From Ovis canadensis (lineage: Eukaryota > Chordata > Mammalia > Artiodactyla > Bovidae), in contig NC_091248.1 of NCBI RefSeq assembly GCF_042477335.2, positions 120,922,501 to 120,986,500 on the forward strand: a stretch of DNA of 64,000 bases, given 5' to 3'. The notes beneath the pieces are model-generated. The model searched no databases, had not been told where the DNA came from, and worked only from the letters and a program-made list of their open reading frames with translations. A program made the translations under genes and the position numbers. Positions 23,600-34,797 of the stretch are shown piece after piece; the stretch's first letter is position 1; every line of letters starts with the position of its first letter.

Positions 23600-25466
23600 A
23601 AGTTCATTCGCTCAGTCGTGTCCGACTCTTTGCGACCCCATGAATTGCAGCACGCCAGGCCTCCCTGTCCATCACCATCTCCCGGAGTTCACTCAGACTC
23701 ACGTCCATCCAGTCCGTGACGCCATCCAGTCATCTCATCCTCGGTCGTCCCCTTCTCCTCCTGCCCCCAATAAGCATCAGAGTCTTTTCCAGTAAGTCAA
23801 CTCTTCGCATGAGGTGGCCAAAGTATTGGAGTTTCAGCTTTAGCATCAGTCCTTCCAAAGAAATCCCAGGGCTGATCTCCTTCAGAATGGACTGGTTGGA
23901 TCTCCTTGCAGTCCAAGGGACTCTCAAGAGTCTTCTCCAACACCACAGTTCAAAAGCATCAATTCTTCAGTGCTCAGCCTTCTTCACAGTCCAACTCTCA
24001 CATCTGTATATGACCACTGGAAAAACCATAGCCTTGACTAGACGGACCTTAGTCGGCAAAGTAATGTCTCTGCTTTTGAATATACTATCTAGGGTGGTCA
24101 TAACTTTCCTTCCAAGGAGTAAGCGTCTTTTAATTTCATGGCTGCAATCACCATCTGCAGTGATTTTGGAGCCCCCAAAAATAAAGTCTGACACTTTTTC
24201 CACTGTTTCCCCATCTATTTCCCATGAAGTGATGGGACCGGATGCCATGATCTTCGTTTTCTGAATGTTGAGCTTTACCCAACTTTTTCACTCTCTTCTT
24301 TCACTTTCATCAAGAGGCTTTTTAGTTCCTCTTCACTTTCTGCCATAAGGGTGGTGTCATCTGCATATCTGAGATTATTGATATTTCTCCCGGAAATCTT
24401 GATTCCAGCTTGTGTTTCTTCCAGTCCAGCGTTTCTCACGATGTACTCTGCATAGAAGTTAAATAAGCAGGGTGACAATATACAACCTTAACGTACTCCT
24501 TTTCCTAGATGGAACCAGTTTCTTATTCCATGTCCAGTTCTAACTGTTGCTTCCTGACCTGCATACAGATTTCTCAAGAGGCAGGTTAGGTGGTCTGGTA
24601 TTCCCACCTCTTTCAGAATTTTCCACAGTGTATTGTGATCCACACAGTCAAAGGCTTTGGCATAGTCAATAAAGCAGAAATAGATGTTTTTCTGGAACTC
24701 TCTTGCTTTTTCCATGATCCAGCAGATGTTGGCAATTTGATCTCTGGTTCCTCTGCCTTTTCTAAAAGCAGCTTGAACATCAGGGAATTCACGGTTCACG
24801 TATTGCTGAAGCCTGGCTTGGAGAATTTTGAGCATTACTTTATTAGCATGTGAGATGAGTGCAATTGTGCGGTCTTTCGAGCATTCTTTAGCATTGCCTT
24901 TTTTTGGAACTGGAATGAAAACGGACCTTTTCCAGTCCTGTGGCCACTGCTGACTTTTCTAAATCTGCTGGCATATTGAGTGCAGCACTTTCATGGCATC
25001 ATCTTTCAGGATTTGAAACAGCTTAACTGGAATTCCATCACCTCCACTAGCTTTGTTCGTAGTGATGCTTTCTAAGGCCCATTTGACTTCACATTCCAAG
25101 ATGTCTGGCTCTAGATGAGTGATCACATCATCATGATTATCTGGGTCGTGAAGATCTTTTTTGTACAGTTCTTCCGTGTATTCTTGCCACCTCTTCTTAA
25201 TATCTCTGCTTCTGTTAGGTCCAGACCATTTCTGTCCTTTATTGAGCCCATCTTTGCATGAAATGTTCCCTTGGTGTCTCTAATTTTCTTGAAGAGATCT
25301 CTAGTCTTTCCCATTCTGTTCTTTTCCTCTATTTCTTTGCATTGATCACTGAAGAAGGCTTTCTTATCTCTTCTTGCTATTCTTTGGAACTCTGCATTCA
25401 GATGCTTATATCTTTCCTTTCCTCCTTTGCTTTTCGCCTCTCTTCTTTTCACAGCTATTGTAAGGC
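23600..25466 (-). repeat. BovB LINE, 5'-truncated, private to B
   Basis: 3' end at the left (TTCGCTCAGTCGTGTCCG), then on the minus strand the RT with RYADDTTLMAESEEEL, FIDYAKAFDCVDHNTL and the linker region MGKTRDLFKKIRDTKGTFH. Several stops and shifts. The equivalent site in A (about 10,892) is empty. Confidence 0.92.
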
Positions 25467-26774
25467 CTCCCATAAAGATACTTACTATACAATCAATAAT
25501 TGTTCCCTTACACCTACATGCTTCCAAAGCATTTAACAAAGTCTATTATACTCAGTAGGTATTCAAAATATAAAAATCAATCATATGATATAAAAATTAT
25601 ATTCAGTGTCTCTACTGAAAAAATCATGAAACAAAATAATAAAGAGTTTAAAAATTAACTATGGAGCCAGATAAACCTGAGTCCAATTGTATTTCAGTTT
25701 TGAGAATTACTCAAAACTACTCGTATTAATAAAAAATGGAGATATTTGACTTAGGCACAGGAAAAATAAATGTTAGTGGTGGCAATCCAGAAGGCATAGT
25801 AGTTTTAATTATATATCACATCCTTTTTATTCCTTGCATCCTGATAAGTATGCAGTAGAGAATTAATATTTTAAGTTATATCATATATATCAATATTTAT
25901 GCATCATTAAATGTGGTTATAGAGGAATACCTATAGGAAATAAAACAGAAAAAGCGAATGTCCTCTAAGAGATACGTCACAGATACTGTCACAGAGATAT
26001 GTCACAGATACTTTCACCAAGGAATAATTCCAGAAGAGAGAGTATTAAAAACTTGAGGACAGAAGTCGCTTTCTCTCTGGCTTTGTTTTTGTATTCATTA
26101 TAACCATATCACTAAGAACTCAAAGTTTACATTAACATGGGCCAGTGTTGAAATTTGTCAAGATGGAAACATGTTCAATCTGATACACCTCCAAGTATAC
26201 ATAAAAATAATTTTGCACTGTGCTAATTACACCTCATGCGAAGAGTTGACTCATTGGAAAAGACTCTGACGCTGGGAGGGATTGGGGGCAGGAGGAGAAG
26301 GGGACGACAGAGGATGAGATGGCTGGATGGCATCACTGACTCGATGGATGTGAGTCTGAGTGAACTCCGGGAGTTGGTGATGGACAGGGAGGCCTGGCGT
26401 GCTGCGATTCCTGGGGTCACAAAGAGTCGGACACAACTGAGCAACTGAACTGAACTGAACTGAATTACATGGGAAAAGCCTTTCAAATGGCAGTCTATAA
26501 ATCAGTATTTCTTTGTAGATTCCTGTATTAATTATATCTGTGTTCAGCTGTGAGCAGTAGACAGAAAAAACACTGATCAATAAGCTTATTGAGCTTTCAT
26601 TGTGTGTATATAATAGTGGGGGTGGATAGGCATCTCATTTTATTTTTGTATGGAAGACACCTGTAACTCGGGCCACTAAAACCCCCAGTGGGCAGATAGA
26701 TCCTAGTTCCCAGCACTCAGTGGGAGATAAAGCAGACATCCTAGATGAGAATAAGCTTACGTTGCAGGAGCAGA
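25467..26774. other. Duplicated non-coding DNA (B copy)
   Basis: AT-rich sequence paralogous to 10,892-11,947, deleted from C. Contains one short BovB tail (26,232-26,462). No gene. Confidence 0.6.
26232..26462 (+). repeat. Short BovB/ART2A 3' tail
   Basis: Last 230 bases of the BovB 3' end, flanked by AATTACA (26,225-26,231 and 26,463-26,469). Empty site in A. Confidence 0.9.
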
Positions 26775-27125
26775 GGGATACAGATGAAATGTTTGTATCC
26801 TCAAAAATCCACATGCTGAAGCCTTAACCCCTAGTGCCGCTGCATTTGAAGACGGAGCATCTAAGTAATTAAGTGAGGTTGCTAGGATGGGGGCTTAAGT
26901 GCACAAAACTAGTCTCACTATATGTTGAGACACAAGAGCACACACTCCCCATATGTTACCCACATGTGGATAAAGCGAGAAGCCAAACGAGGCCCTTCAC
27001 CAAAAACCGAACTGACCAGAACATGATCTTGGACTTCTCAGGCTCCACAGCTGTGAGAAATAAATCCTGGTATTGAAGCCACCCAGGCAACAGAGTTTGT
27101 ATGGCAGTCCAATCAGACTAATGCA
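26775..27125 (+). repeat. MaLR-type solitary LTR, duplicon B copy
   Basis: Paralogue of the LTR at 11.95 kb without SINEs: ATGTTTGTATCCTCAAAAATCC, GAAATAAATCCTGGTATTGAAGCC, and CAGACTAATGCAG at the right end. No internal genes. Confidence 0.72.
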
Positions 27126-28359
27126 GTTAATAACGTTCCTTCATTCAATACCAAGGTATAAAGAGAAAAACCTGGGCACAAGAAGTGTTTAATGTTTCAT
27201 CCCAAGGCACGCTGCCTGGACTCTTCTTCTTTTACATCCTAGAGTTGGGGGAAAGGGATGTGCCTCTCCTCCTTGGACAAATTCATCTGAGAAAGTGAGG
27301 AAAAAAACAGAGGCCCTGCGAGAGGCTGTCTGGAACCTGAGTCATTGAGGAGGAGGAGGAGGAGAATGCAACGCGGGAGGAGGGGGACAGGAGGAAGAGG
27401 AGGGTGTCAGCATGGGAGGTCAGAACCTAGACTCCTGGGGAGATGGGGGGAATGGAAAAAAAGGGGGTAAAGAGGAAGCTGAGAACTGGAGGACGAAGGG
27501 AGAGGACCAAGAGGCGGGGAAGTGGTGTGAACATGAGATGAGCCAAAGAGTCACAGTGATGACAAGTGGGAGAGGCAAGGTACTGGAGGCCAGGCCAAGA
27601 GGCTCTCTTCCGGGACGTGAACTGCTGCCAGCAGCCTAAAGACAACCTGGGGCAGAGGATGCTTTTGTGAGAATTAGAGAAGCAGAAGTGAATGAGAACA
27701 ATGGGGTTCCTCTAGTGAGCACAGACCTCGTGAAATGAACAAGGCAGGGGCTACCTGTGTTGGAGGCTTCAATCCTTTCTCAGCCGGTGCATGCCCACCA
27801 GGGATGCTCAGCTGGTAGCAGAGCACGGCTTGGATTGAAGGACTCACTCACCACCTTGTCTGGAGCTTCTATTCACTACAAGTAACTCAGGAGACGTGGT
27901 GGTCTTGCCTCTGCTCCCTAACAGGAAGGCATCGTCACATAGTAGTACTCTTGGGAAACCAGTGAGTCAATTAACCCCTGCCGGGCAAGTTGTTTGCCTC
28001 TCTCAGTTGAGGGCTGGCAGGATGTACTGTGCCATCATGTCAGTAAACTCCTACCTCCAAAGCCCTGCCTCCAACAATATGAAATTTCAACTACTACAAT
28101 GCCTAACAGCCATGCTCTGGAACTGCTGAGGAACTGGGAAAGAAGTGGGTAGTGACTCATTGGTTATAGTAGGCCCACAGAGAAAATCTATGACAGGTAC
28201 ACTTGGGCTGGAAACAAAGAATCAGAAGGCATTATGTAGTCTGAAGTCTGGGTCTAGGAGAAGTCTAGACAATGTTCCTTTCAGCAGTAACAAACAGAGG
28301 ATACTCTTTCCTGAATTAGTCACTTCACTGTCATGTGTCTCTATCACATACAATGAATG
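27126..28359. other. Duplicated DNA 3' of the receptor (B copy), no gene
   Basis: Paralogous to 13,126-14,370 (direct) and partly to 49,540-50,240 (inverse). Includes a GAG-repeat block (27,347-27,363). Frames are not conserved among copies. Confidence 0.65.
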
Positions 28360-29303
28360 CAGAGGTCCAGAGGAAAGGAAAGGAAAGATAAGAAGGCCTT
28401 CATAAAAGAACAGTGCAAAGGAGTAGAAGAAAACAATGCAAAGGGAAAGACTAGAGATCGCTTCAAGAATATTGGAGATACCAAGGGAATGTTTCATGCA
28501 AGGATGGGCACAAGAAAGGATGAAACAGGAAGGACCCAGCGGAAGCAGAAGAGATTAAGAAGAGGTGGCAAGAATACACAGAAGAACTGTACAAAAAGGG
28601 TCTTAATGATCCAGAAAACCACAATGGTGTGTTCACTCAGTTAGGGCCTGACATCCTTGCAGTCTGAAGTCTGGTGGGCCTTAGGAAGCATTACTACAAA
28701 GAAGGCTAGTGGAGGTGATGGAATTGCAGCTGAGCTATTCAAAATTCTAAAAGATGGTGATGTTGAAGTGCTGCTCTCAACATGTCAGCAAATTTGGAAA
28801 ATGCGGCAGTGGCCACAGGACCGGAAAAAGTCACTTTTCATTACAATCCCAAAGAAGGGCGTGCCAAAGAATGCACAAACTACCATACAATTGCACTCAT
28901 TTCATATACTAGTAAGGTTATGTTCAAAATCCTTCAAGCTAGGCTTCAGCAGTACTTGAAAGGAGAACTTCCAAATGTACAAGTTGCATTTAGAAAAGGC
29001 AGAGGAACCAGACATCAAATCGTCAACACTCATTGGATCATAGAGCAAGAAAGAGCATTTCAGAACAACATCTACTTTGTTTCATTGACTGTGCTAAAGC
29101 TTTTGATTGTGTGGATCACAAAAAACTGTGGAAAATTCTTAAAGAGATGGAAATACCAGACCACCTTAACTCTCTCCTGAGAAATCTGTATGTGGGTCAA
29201 GAAACAACTGTTAGAACCTTACATGGAACAACTGAAAAGTAAAAAATTGGGAAAGGAATACAAGGCTGTATATTGTCATCCTGTTCATTTAATTTATATG
29301 CAA

Positions 29304-29946
29304 AGCTCAGTTCAGTTGCTCAGTCATGTCCGACTCTTTGCAACCCCATGAATCGCAGCACGCCAGGCCTCCCTGTCCATCACCAACTCCCGGAGTTCAC
29401 TCAGACTCACGTCCATCCAGTCAGTGATGTCATCCAGCCATCTCATCCTTTGTCATCTCCTTCTCCTCCTGCCCCCAATCCCTCCCAGCATCAGAGTCTT
29501 TTCCAATGAGTCAACTCTTCACATGAGGTGGCCAAAGTATTGGAGTTTCAGCTTTAGCATCAGTCCTTCTAAAGAACACCCAGGACTGATCTCCTTTAGA
29601 ATGGACTGGTTGGATCTCCTTTCAGTCCAAGGGACTCTCAAGAGTCTTCTCCAACACCACAGTTCAAAAGCCTCAATTCTTCAGCTCTCAGCCTTCTTCA
29701 CAGTCCAACTCTCACATCCATACATGACCACTGGAAAAACCATAGCCTTAACTAGATGGACCTTTGTTGACAAAGTAATGTCTCTGCTTTTTAATATGCT
29801 GTCTAGTTTGGTCATAACTTTCCTTCCAAGGAGTAAGCGTCTTTTAATTTCATGTCTGCAATCACCATCTGCAGTGATTTTGGAGCCCCCAAAAATAAAG
29901 TCTGACACTTTTTCCACTGTTTCCCCATCTATTTCCCATGAAGTGA
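29304..29946 (-). repeat. Young BovB 3' segment nested in old BovB
   Basis: Reverse ART2A-type segment extended to the ITSWEIDGETVEKVSDF-encoding region. Flanked by ATGCAAAG / ATGCAGAG, inside the host BovB TTTATATGCA sequence. A 209-codon plus-strand frame over it is an antisense artefact. Confidence 0.9.
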
Positions 29947-30255
29947 TGCAGAGTACATCATGCCAAATGCTGGGCCGGATGAACCACAAGCCAGAATCAA
30001 GATTGCCAAGAGAAATATCAACAACCTCTGATATGCAGGTGATACCACTCTAATGCCAGAAACTGAAGAGGAACTAAAGAGCCTCTTGATGAGGGTGAAA
30101 AGGGAGAGTGAAAAAGTTGGCTTAAAACCCAACATTCAAAAAACTAAGATCATGGCATCTGTTCTTATTATGTCATGGCAAATAGATAGGGGAACAGTGG
30201 AAAAACTAACAGAGTTTCTTTTTTGGGCTCCAAAATCAGTGCAGATAGTGACTGC

Positions 30256-30513
30256 TGCTGCTGCTAAGTTGCTTCAGTGGTGTCTGACTCTGTGAGACCC
30301 CATAGACGGCAGCCCATCAGGCTCCCCCGTCCCTAGGATTCTCCAGGCAAGAACACTAGAGTGGGTTGCCATTTCCTTCTCCAATGCATGAAAATGAAAA
30401 GTGAAAGTGAAGTCGCTCAGTCGTGTCCGACTCTTTGTGACCCCATGGACTGCAGCCTACCAGTCTCCTCCGTCCATGTGATTTTCCAGGCAAGAGTATT
30501 ATAGCGGGCTGCC
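30256..30513 (-). repeat. Bov-A2 SINE nested in BovB
   Basis: CTG-headed Bov-A2 in reverse orientation, with the target-site duplication AGTGACTGC at 30,247-30,255 and 30,514-30,522. Confidence 0.94.
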
Positions 30514-31056
30514 AGTGACTGCCATGAAATTAAAAGACACTCACTCCTTGGAAGAAAAGCTATGACAACCTAGACAGTATTTATAAAAGCAGGGACTTCA
30601 CTTTGCCAACAAAGGTCCGTCTAGTTAAAACTATGTTTTTTTTCTAGTAGTCATGTATGGATTTGAGAGTTGCACCACAAAGAATGATGAGCACCAAAGA
30701 AATGATGCTTTCAAATTTCAGTGCTGGAGAACACTCTTGAGAGTCCCTTGGACTGCAAGGAGATCAAACCAGTCAATCCTAAAGGAAATCAGTCCCAAAT
30801 ATTCATTGGAAGGACGGATGGTGAAGCTGAAACTCCAATACTTTGGCCACCTTATATGAAGAGCTGACTCATTGAAAAAGATCCTGATCCTGGGAAAGAT
30901 TGAAGGCAAAAGGAGAGAGGGCAGCAGAGGATAAGATGGTTAGATAGCATCACCAACTCAGTGGTGGAATCTGAGCAAACTCCAGGAGACAGTGAAGGAC
31001 ACTGCAGCCTGCTGTGCTGTAGTCCATGGTTGCAAAGAGTCAGACATGACAGCGAC

Positions 31057-31691
31057 CAATTATAACATTGCATACACAGCTCAAAAGGGAGAAGCTAAAG
31101 CAATGCTCTGAGGTTTAGCAAACAGAACTTTCCCCTGCTTCCAGTCCCCAGGTATTTTCATCTTCTTTAGGTCCCCAAGATTTGCCAGAGAAGAAAGACT
31201 CCAACCCACATGTCACCACCACTCTAGATACTTTTAAGGCATACATACCTCATATGTATTCTTTTGAGGCATGCATCATACATACTTCCCAATAGCAATC
31301 AGGTCAGGATTACATGAAAAACAACCAGAAAAAAAGAGGACCATAGGGTACTTTAAATCATATGGATATCTTGTCAAGAAATTTCACAAAAATATAGGAA
31401 AAGAACTAGTAATAGCTGATAAAGAAACAAGGAGAATATCTCTGCCTTTGGCCCTTGATTATGCCATATATCTCACCACAACACCTCATGTCATTTCTCC
31501 CCCAGGAAATAATTTGACCAACAGAGTACACAGAAACATCGATGTATATAATTTCTCTGGTTCCTCCCACATCGCAAGAATATGATTCTTTGAGTTCAAC
31601 AGTGGATGCAAAATAGCAGTTTAAACTAAGGCAATGAGACTCCAGTGAGCAGAGAATGGGTTTTATTTTTACCTGTCTTTACATGGCCTGA
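31057..31691. other. 3' flank of the receptor gene (B copy)
   Basis: Inverse homology with 48,870-49,490 in C, and its left 200 bases are direct homology with 14,340-14,526 in A. An AATAAA polyadenylation signal for the minus-strand receptor lies at 31,663-31,668. A 104-codon plus-strand frame here is not conserved in C. Confidence 0.65.
31663..31668 (-). terminator. Candidate polyadenylation signal AATAAA for the B receptor
   Basis: AATAAA on the minus strand, about 24 bases past the current stop codon and about 157 past the ancestral stop. C has AATAAA at 48,860-48,865, at a broadly comparable distance past its stop. Position only; no transcript evidence. Confidence 0.4.
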
Positions 31692-32768
31692 TCAGAAGTT
31701 GTACATCTTATTTAATTTTTGTGATGGTGATGATGCTAAAAGAGGAGAAAAATTAGTGTTTTCTAGGTTCCTGAATAATTCATAATGCAGGCTGTTCCAC
31801 CAACAAAAGGAACTGAGAGAAGAGTTAACCCTTGAGGAGCTGACAGCCACTTCCACTCCATCTCCAAGGGCCTGCTTGACTTTGTCATTCCGCAGAGTGA
31901 AGATGAAAGGGCTCAGCAAAGGGGTTAACACACAAATCAACAGGGAGACTATCTTAGTGTACTCGGCTGCCTGCGTTTGCTTGGGTTTCACAAACAGGAA
32001 CAAGCAGCTGCCATAGCCGATGACAACAAAGATGAAGTGGGAGGCACACATAGAGAAGGCTTTCCTGCGGCCAGAGGCGGTGGGGCTCGTGAGGATGGTG
32101 GAGATGATGTAGGTGTAGGAGACAATTGTTGGGGCCAGTGAACCAATGATAATGAAAACAGCCATTACAAACAGAACAAACTCTGTGAAAACAGTGTCAT
32201 CACAGGACAGCTTGAGCAACTGACCTCGGTCACAGAAAAAATGGTCTAAGACGTTTGATTTGCAGAAGGTAAACTGAAATGTGGCATTGACTGGCCAGAT
32301 TTCGGAAAGGAACCCAAACACCCATGACCCAATCACCACCGAGATGCAGGTGCGGCTGTTCATAATGGTGTTGTACCTCAAGGGGTTACAGACAGCCACG
32401 TAATGGTCCACAGCCATCGCTCCCACCAATGCAAACTCTGTGGTGCCCAGAGCAAGGTACAGGAAGAGCTGGGCAACACATGCAGCCAGAGATACTGTCT
32501 GCATCCCAGGGAGCATCAACCCCCAGAGCATCGCAGGGACGATAAGGGATGTGATCATGATCTCCAAGGCAGAGAGATGACCGAGGAAGAAATACATGGG
32601 GGACTGCAGACGTTTATCGACACAGACAATCACAATGATGACCGTGTTGCCAATTATCATCACTGAGTAGAAGAGAAAGAACACAGCAAAAAGAACGTGG
32701 TGTAGTTCTTGAGACCCTGAGAACCCTAAAAGGCAGAATTCAGTGACACTTGAGTGATTGCTCATCAT
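31692..32768 (-). CDS. OR9A: OR9A-type olfactory receptor with altered C-terminus
   Basis: A seven-transmembrane odorant receptor expected to signal through Golf in the cilia of olfactory neurons. The 358-residue frame keeps class II receptor marks: N-glycosylation site NHS (4-6), GN in TM1 (40-41), PMYFFL (57-62), Cys97, Cys169, Cys179 and Cys189, SY in TM5 (217-218), KAFSMCASH (236-244). It resembles human OR9A4/OR9A2 as I remember them. Oddities: the DRY box reads DHY (121-123), a CGT to CAT change; KAFST reads KAFSM; position 286 of the TM7 NPxIY-type motif is Ser instead of Asn, as in the C copy. After Val305 one base is missing near 31,851-31,853 compared with C, so the usual nine-residue tail and stop (31,825-31,827) are replaced by 53 unrelated residues. 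ATG-ATG start, shared with C. Function is uncertain; it may be a pseudogene in decline. Confidence 0.85.
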   Translation of the reverse strand: MMSNHSSVTEFCLLGFSGSQELHHVLFAVFFLFYSVMIIGNTVIIVIVCVDKRLQSPMYFFLGHLSALEIMITSLIVPAMLWGLMLPGMQTVSLAACVAQLFLYLALGTTEFALVGAMAVDHYVAVCNPLRYNTIMNSRTCISVVIGSWVFGFLSEIWPVNATFQFTFCKSNVLDHFFCDRGQLLKLSCDDTVFTEFVLFVMAVFIIIGSLAPTIVSYTYIISTILTSPTASGRRKAFSMCASHFIFVVIGYGSCLFLFVKPKQTQAAEYTKIVSLLICVLTPLLSPFIFTLRNDKVKQALGDGVEVAVSSSRVNSSLSSFCWWNSLHYELFRNLENTNFSPLLASSPSQKLNKMYNF

Positions 32769-32797
32769 TCAGTCCTTGTTTCTGCTCCTTGGGAAAC

Positions 32798-32820
32798 CTA
32801 GAGATCAAAAGAAAAGAAAC
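32798..32820 (-). other. Splice acceptor of the receptor coding exon (B)
   Basis: On the minus strand a T/C-rich run (TTTCTTTTCTTTTGATCTCTAG) ends in AG, 29 bases before the ATG. It is identical in C at 47,779-47,801. Olfactory receptor coding exons commonly start with such an acceptor after one or more 5' non-coding exons. Confidence 0.6.
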
Positions 32821-34510
32821 GATGCTCCACTTGGTCCTTCTTTTAAGAGAGGAGCACAGATTAGGATGAGGAACTATTTCCAGTCTGGTGACCAGATGAG
32901 GGGCCCCCACTAGGATGCTCCGTACCAAGTCAGACCTAAATGTTGTCACCTCACATCCAGCTAAAAGCTCACTGCCTAGAATGGATAAAGATACCATCAT
33001 CTCGATGCTGTGAAAAAAACCTCCCTTGGCTTTTTCCCCCCAACTAGATGTGCTTTCTCATAGGAAACAAAGGTTAAGGCTTAAAAGAAGCCAGTTTTGA
33101 TGCTGTGTCAGCCCCTTGGATCTGGGGGTTGTTCTTTTCTCTTTGGCTCATTGCGGCAGGTGACATAGTAGCATTTAAGAAGATGTTCAAAGGACTGAAA
33201 TTTACCCTATGCTTCATCCTGATTGGTACTACAGAGACCCACCTTGGGGTGAGCAGAAGAAAGGCAAGCGGGTCAAAGAGCATTATCTGGTTTCTCCAGA
33301 TTTAAAAATTTCCCTATTCCCATTAGTGCTCCGAATGGAAACTGTTTGAGCCTGGGATAAATTTCTAGGTAGATTCATTCCTATTTAACTCTATTTTTCA
33401 CAAAGTCTGGGAAGGAATGAAAGATGGTGCCCGGCATTGACAAGTTTAGATCCAGGGCTCGCAGACACTCCACATGCCTGAATCTCTACCACTTCATCCA
33501 TCCCACCACACTAACGTCATCTCATCAGGGGACTCTTTCCAATTACCGTCCCTCACATTGGAAAGACATGGTATTCTTAGACTTCAGTTTCCTTCCTAGC
33601 ACTTATTATTACCTGATATTATTTTTGTGTTTAATTGTTTATCCCAACCTTACTTGAATGTGAAATAAATGAAGCAGTGTACAAAACAAGCATCCCTGCA
33701 CTGTGGAGCTTATATCCAAGGGGGCAATGGAGATTATTCCAGACACAAAACAAAGAAGGCAAGTATTTAGATGTTAGTTTACTAACAAGGCCATAGAAAA
33801 ATAAGGCAAGAAACAGGGACAGGAAATTTAATTTTATTTATTCATGGTCCATGTATGATGTTAGATATAAACCCATGAGAGCAAAGATGCATCTTCTGTG
33901 TATTATACACAATTATATACAGAAAAATATATTATATGCAAGCTATTCTTGAGACAAGTAGTGGTGAAAATATGACAATTTCTGGTAGAGGATGGACATA
34001 TAAATGTTTAATATATGGTTTAAAAGTACAAGGTCCTGGCCAAGGCCCATAAGCCATGTCCCCTCTATCCTATTATTCTTAGTCTGCTTTCCTTCTTCTG
34101 GTTACCATTTTCCCTTCCTCTCTCCCCTTCCTTGGACCTTCCCAGTATCTCTGTAAATCTTTCACTGATGGGAATCCAGGCTTCAGGGACAGAACTACCA
34201 GGAGATCTCTGTGGTCTGCTTTTCCCCCCTTTTGGGTAACCATCACTAGATAAACATCACTAGATAAACACAAGAGAGGAGCCTGCTGAGCAACATCAGG
34301 AGCTGTGCCTGCACGAGCACTGGGTCAGAGAAAAGCTGAGTCTGCTCTTCGCTCTGCTGGAGTATTAGGAGAGGAGCCATTTCCCAGCTGCTCCCTGGCC
34401 CAGCCTTCAGATTCTTGGCGTCCTCCTCTAGAAGGCAGCCAAGCCAGAACTCCCCATCCTCATCCTCTCTGACACTTTCCTTTGTACAGGGGAACCCTGA
34501 GAACACACTC

Positions 34511-34620
34511 ACCTGGATGCACAGCCTCCTCTGCCACTTCTGATGCTCTCTGGGGCTCATGCAGGGCTACTCCTGTCTGGCTACTGCTGAGCTGAACACA
34601 GGAGTTGGAGCTATTTTGTG
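34511..34620 (-). other. Candidate 5' non-coding exon and splice donor of the B receptor
   Basis: The minus strand reads ATCCAG then GTGAGTG, a near-ideal donor with the exon ending at 34,513; C has the same donor (exon end 46,186). Splicing to the acceptor at 32,798 would remove about 1.7 kb. The start of the exon is not known; the right limit given is arbitrary. Confidence 0.45.
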
Positions 34621-34651
34621 CTGCCTCCATGCATGGTAAAGAAGGAAACTG

Positions 34652-34661
34652 TCCTCAGGGA
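34652..34661 (-). promoter_or_regulatory. O/E (EBF)-like site upstream of the B receptor exon 1
   Basis: The minus strand reads TCCCTGAGGA, one mismatch from the TCCCNNGGGA core of Olf/EBF sites found in many olfactory receptor promoters. The same bases occur in C at 46,038-46,047, about 140 bases upstream of the donor. Short motif; chance occurrence is possible. Confidence 0.35.
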
Positions 34662-34789
34662 GGAGTTAGGAAAAATGCCCAGAAATAACAGTGTTGTGGG
34701 GAGCAGAGGGTCTCTCTCTCTCTCCTTTTCTCCCACTTCCCTCCTTCCCGAGGGGACTTGGTCATTGAGGACCCTGTTCTTAATTAGCC

Positions 34790-34797
34790 CAGGCTCA
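34790..34797 (-). promoter_or_regulatory. Homeodomain-like site (TAATTA) upstream of the B receptor
   Basis: CTAATTAA on the minus strand, conserved in C at 45,905-45,912 and about 130 bases upstream of the O/E-like site. Homeodomain plus O/E sites are the usual pair in olfactory receptor promoters (LHX2/EMX2 with EBF). Confidence 0.35.

Larger units (their letters stand above)
28360..31056 (+). repeat. Old diverged BovB LINE with two internal insertions
   Basis: Covers the middle linker (KTRDRFKNIGDTKGMFH), the RT core (FIDCAKAFDCVDHKKL) and the 3' tail ending near GACATGACAGCGACC. The YADD box has decayed to YAGD near 30,032. It carries a reverse BovB (29,304-29,946) and a Bov-A2 (30,256-30,513). 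The site is empty in A (about 14,344) and C (about 49,490), so this insertion is specific to B. Confidence 0.88.

Noticed and set aside
29424-30053. Long antisense frames rich in Ser and Leu across BovB tails (also at 37,776, 23,716 and 40,741)
   Set aside because: They are the complement of the BovB C-terminal coding segment and recur wherever that segment occurs.
33450-33660. A 77-codon plus-strand frame near 33.4-33.66 kb as a gene
   Set aside because: It is not conserved in the paralogous region of C and lies in the receptor intron.
34246-34560. A 104-codon minus-strand frame, and its counterpart at 46,249-46,620, as a second conserved gene
   Set aside because: The DNA is paralogous but the frame is kept only over a short part and shifts relative to C elsewhere; splice-site evidence makes this an untranslated exon and intron of the receptor.
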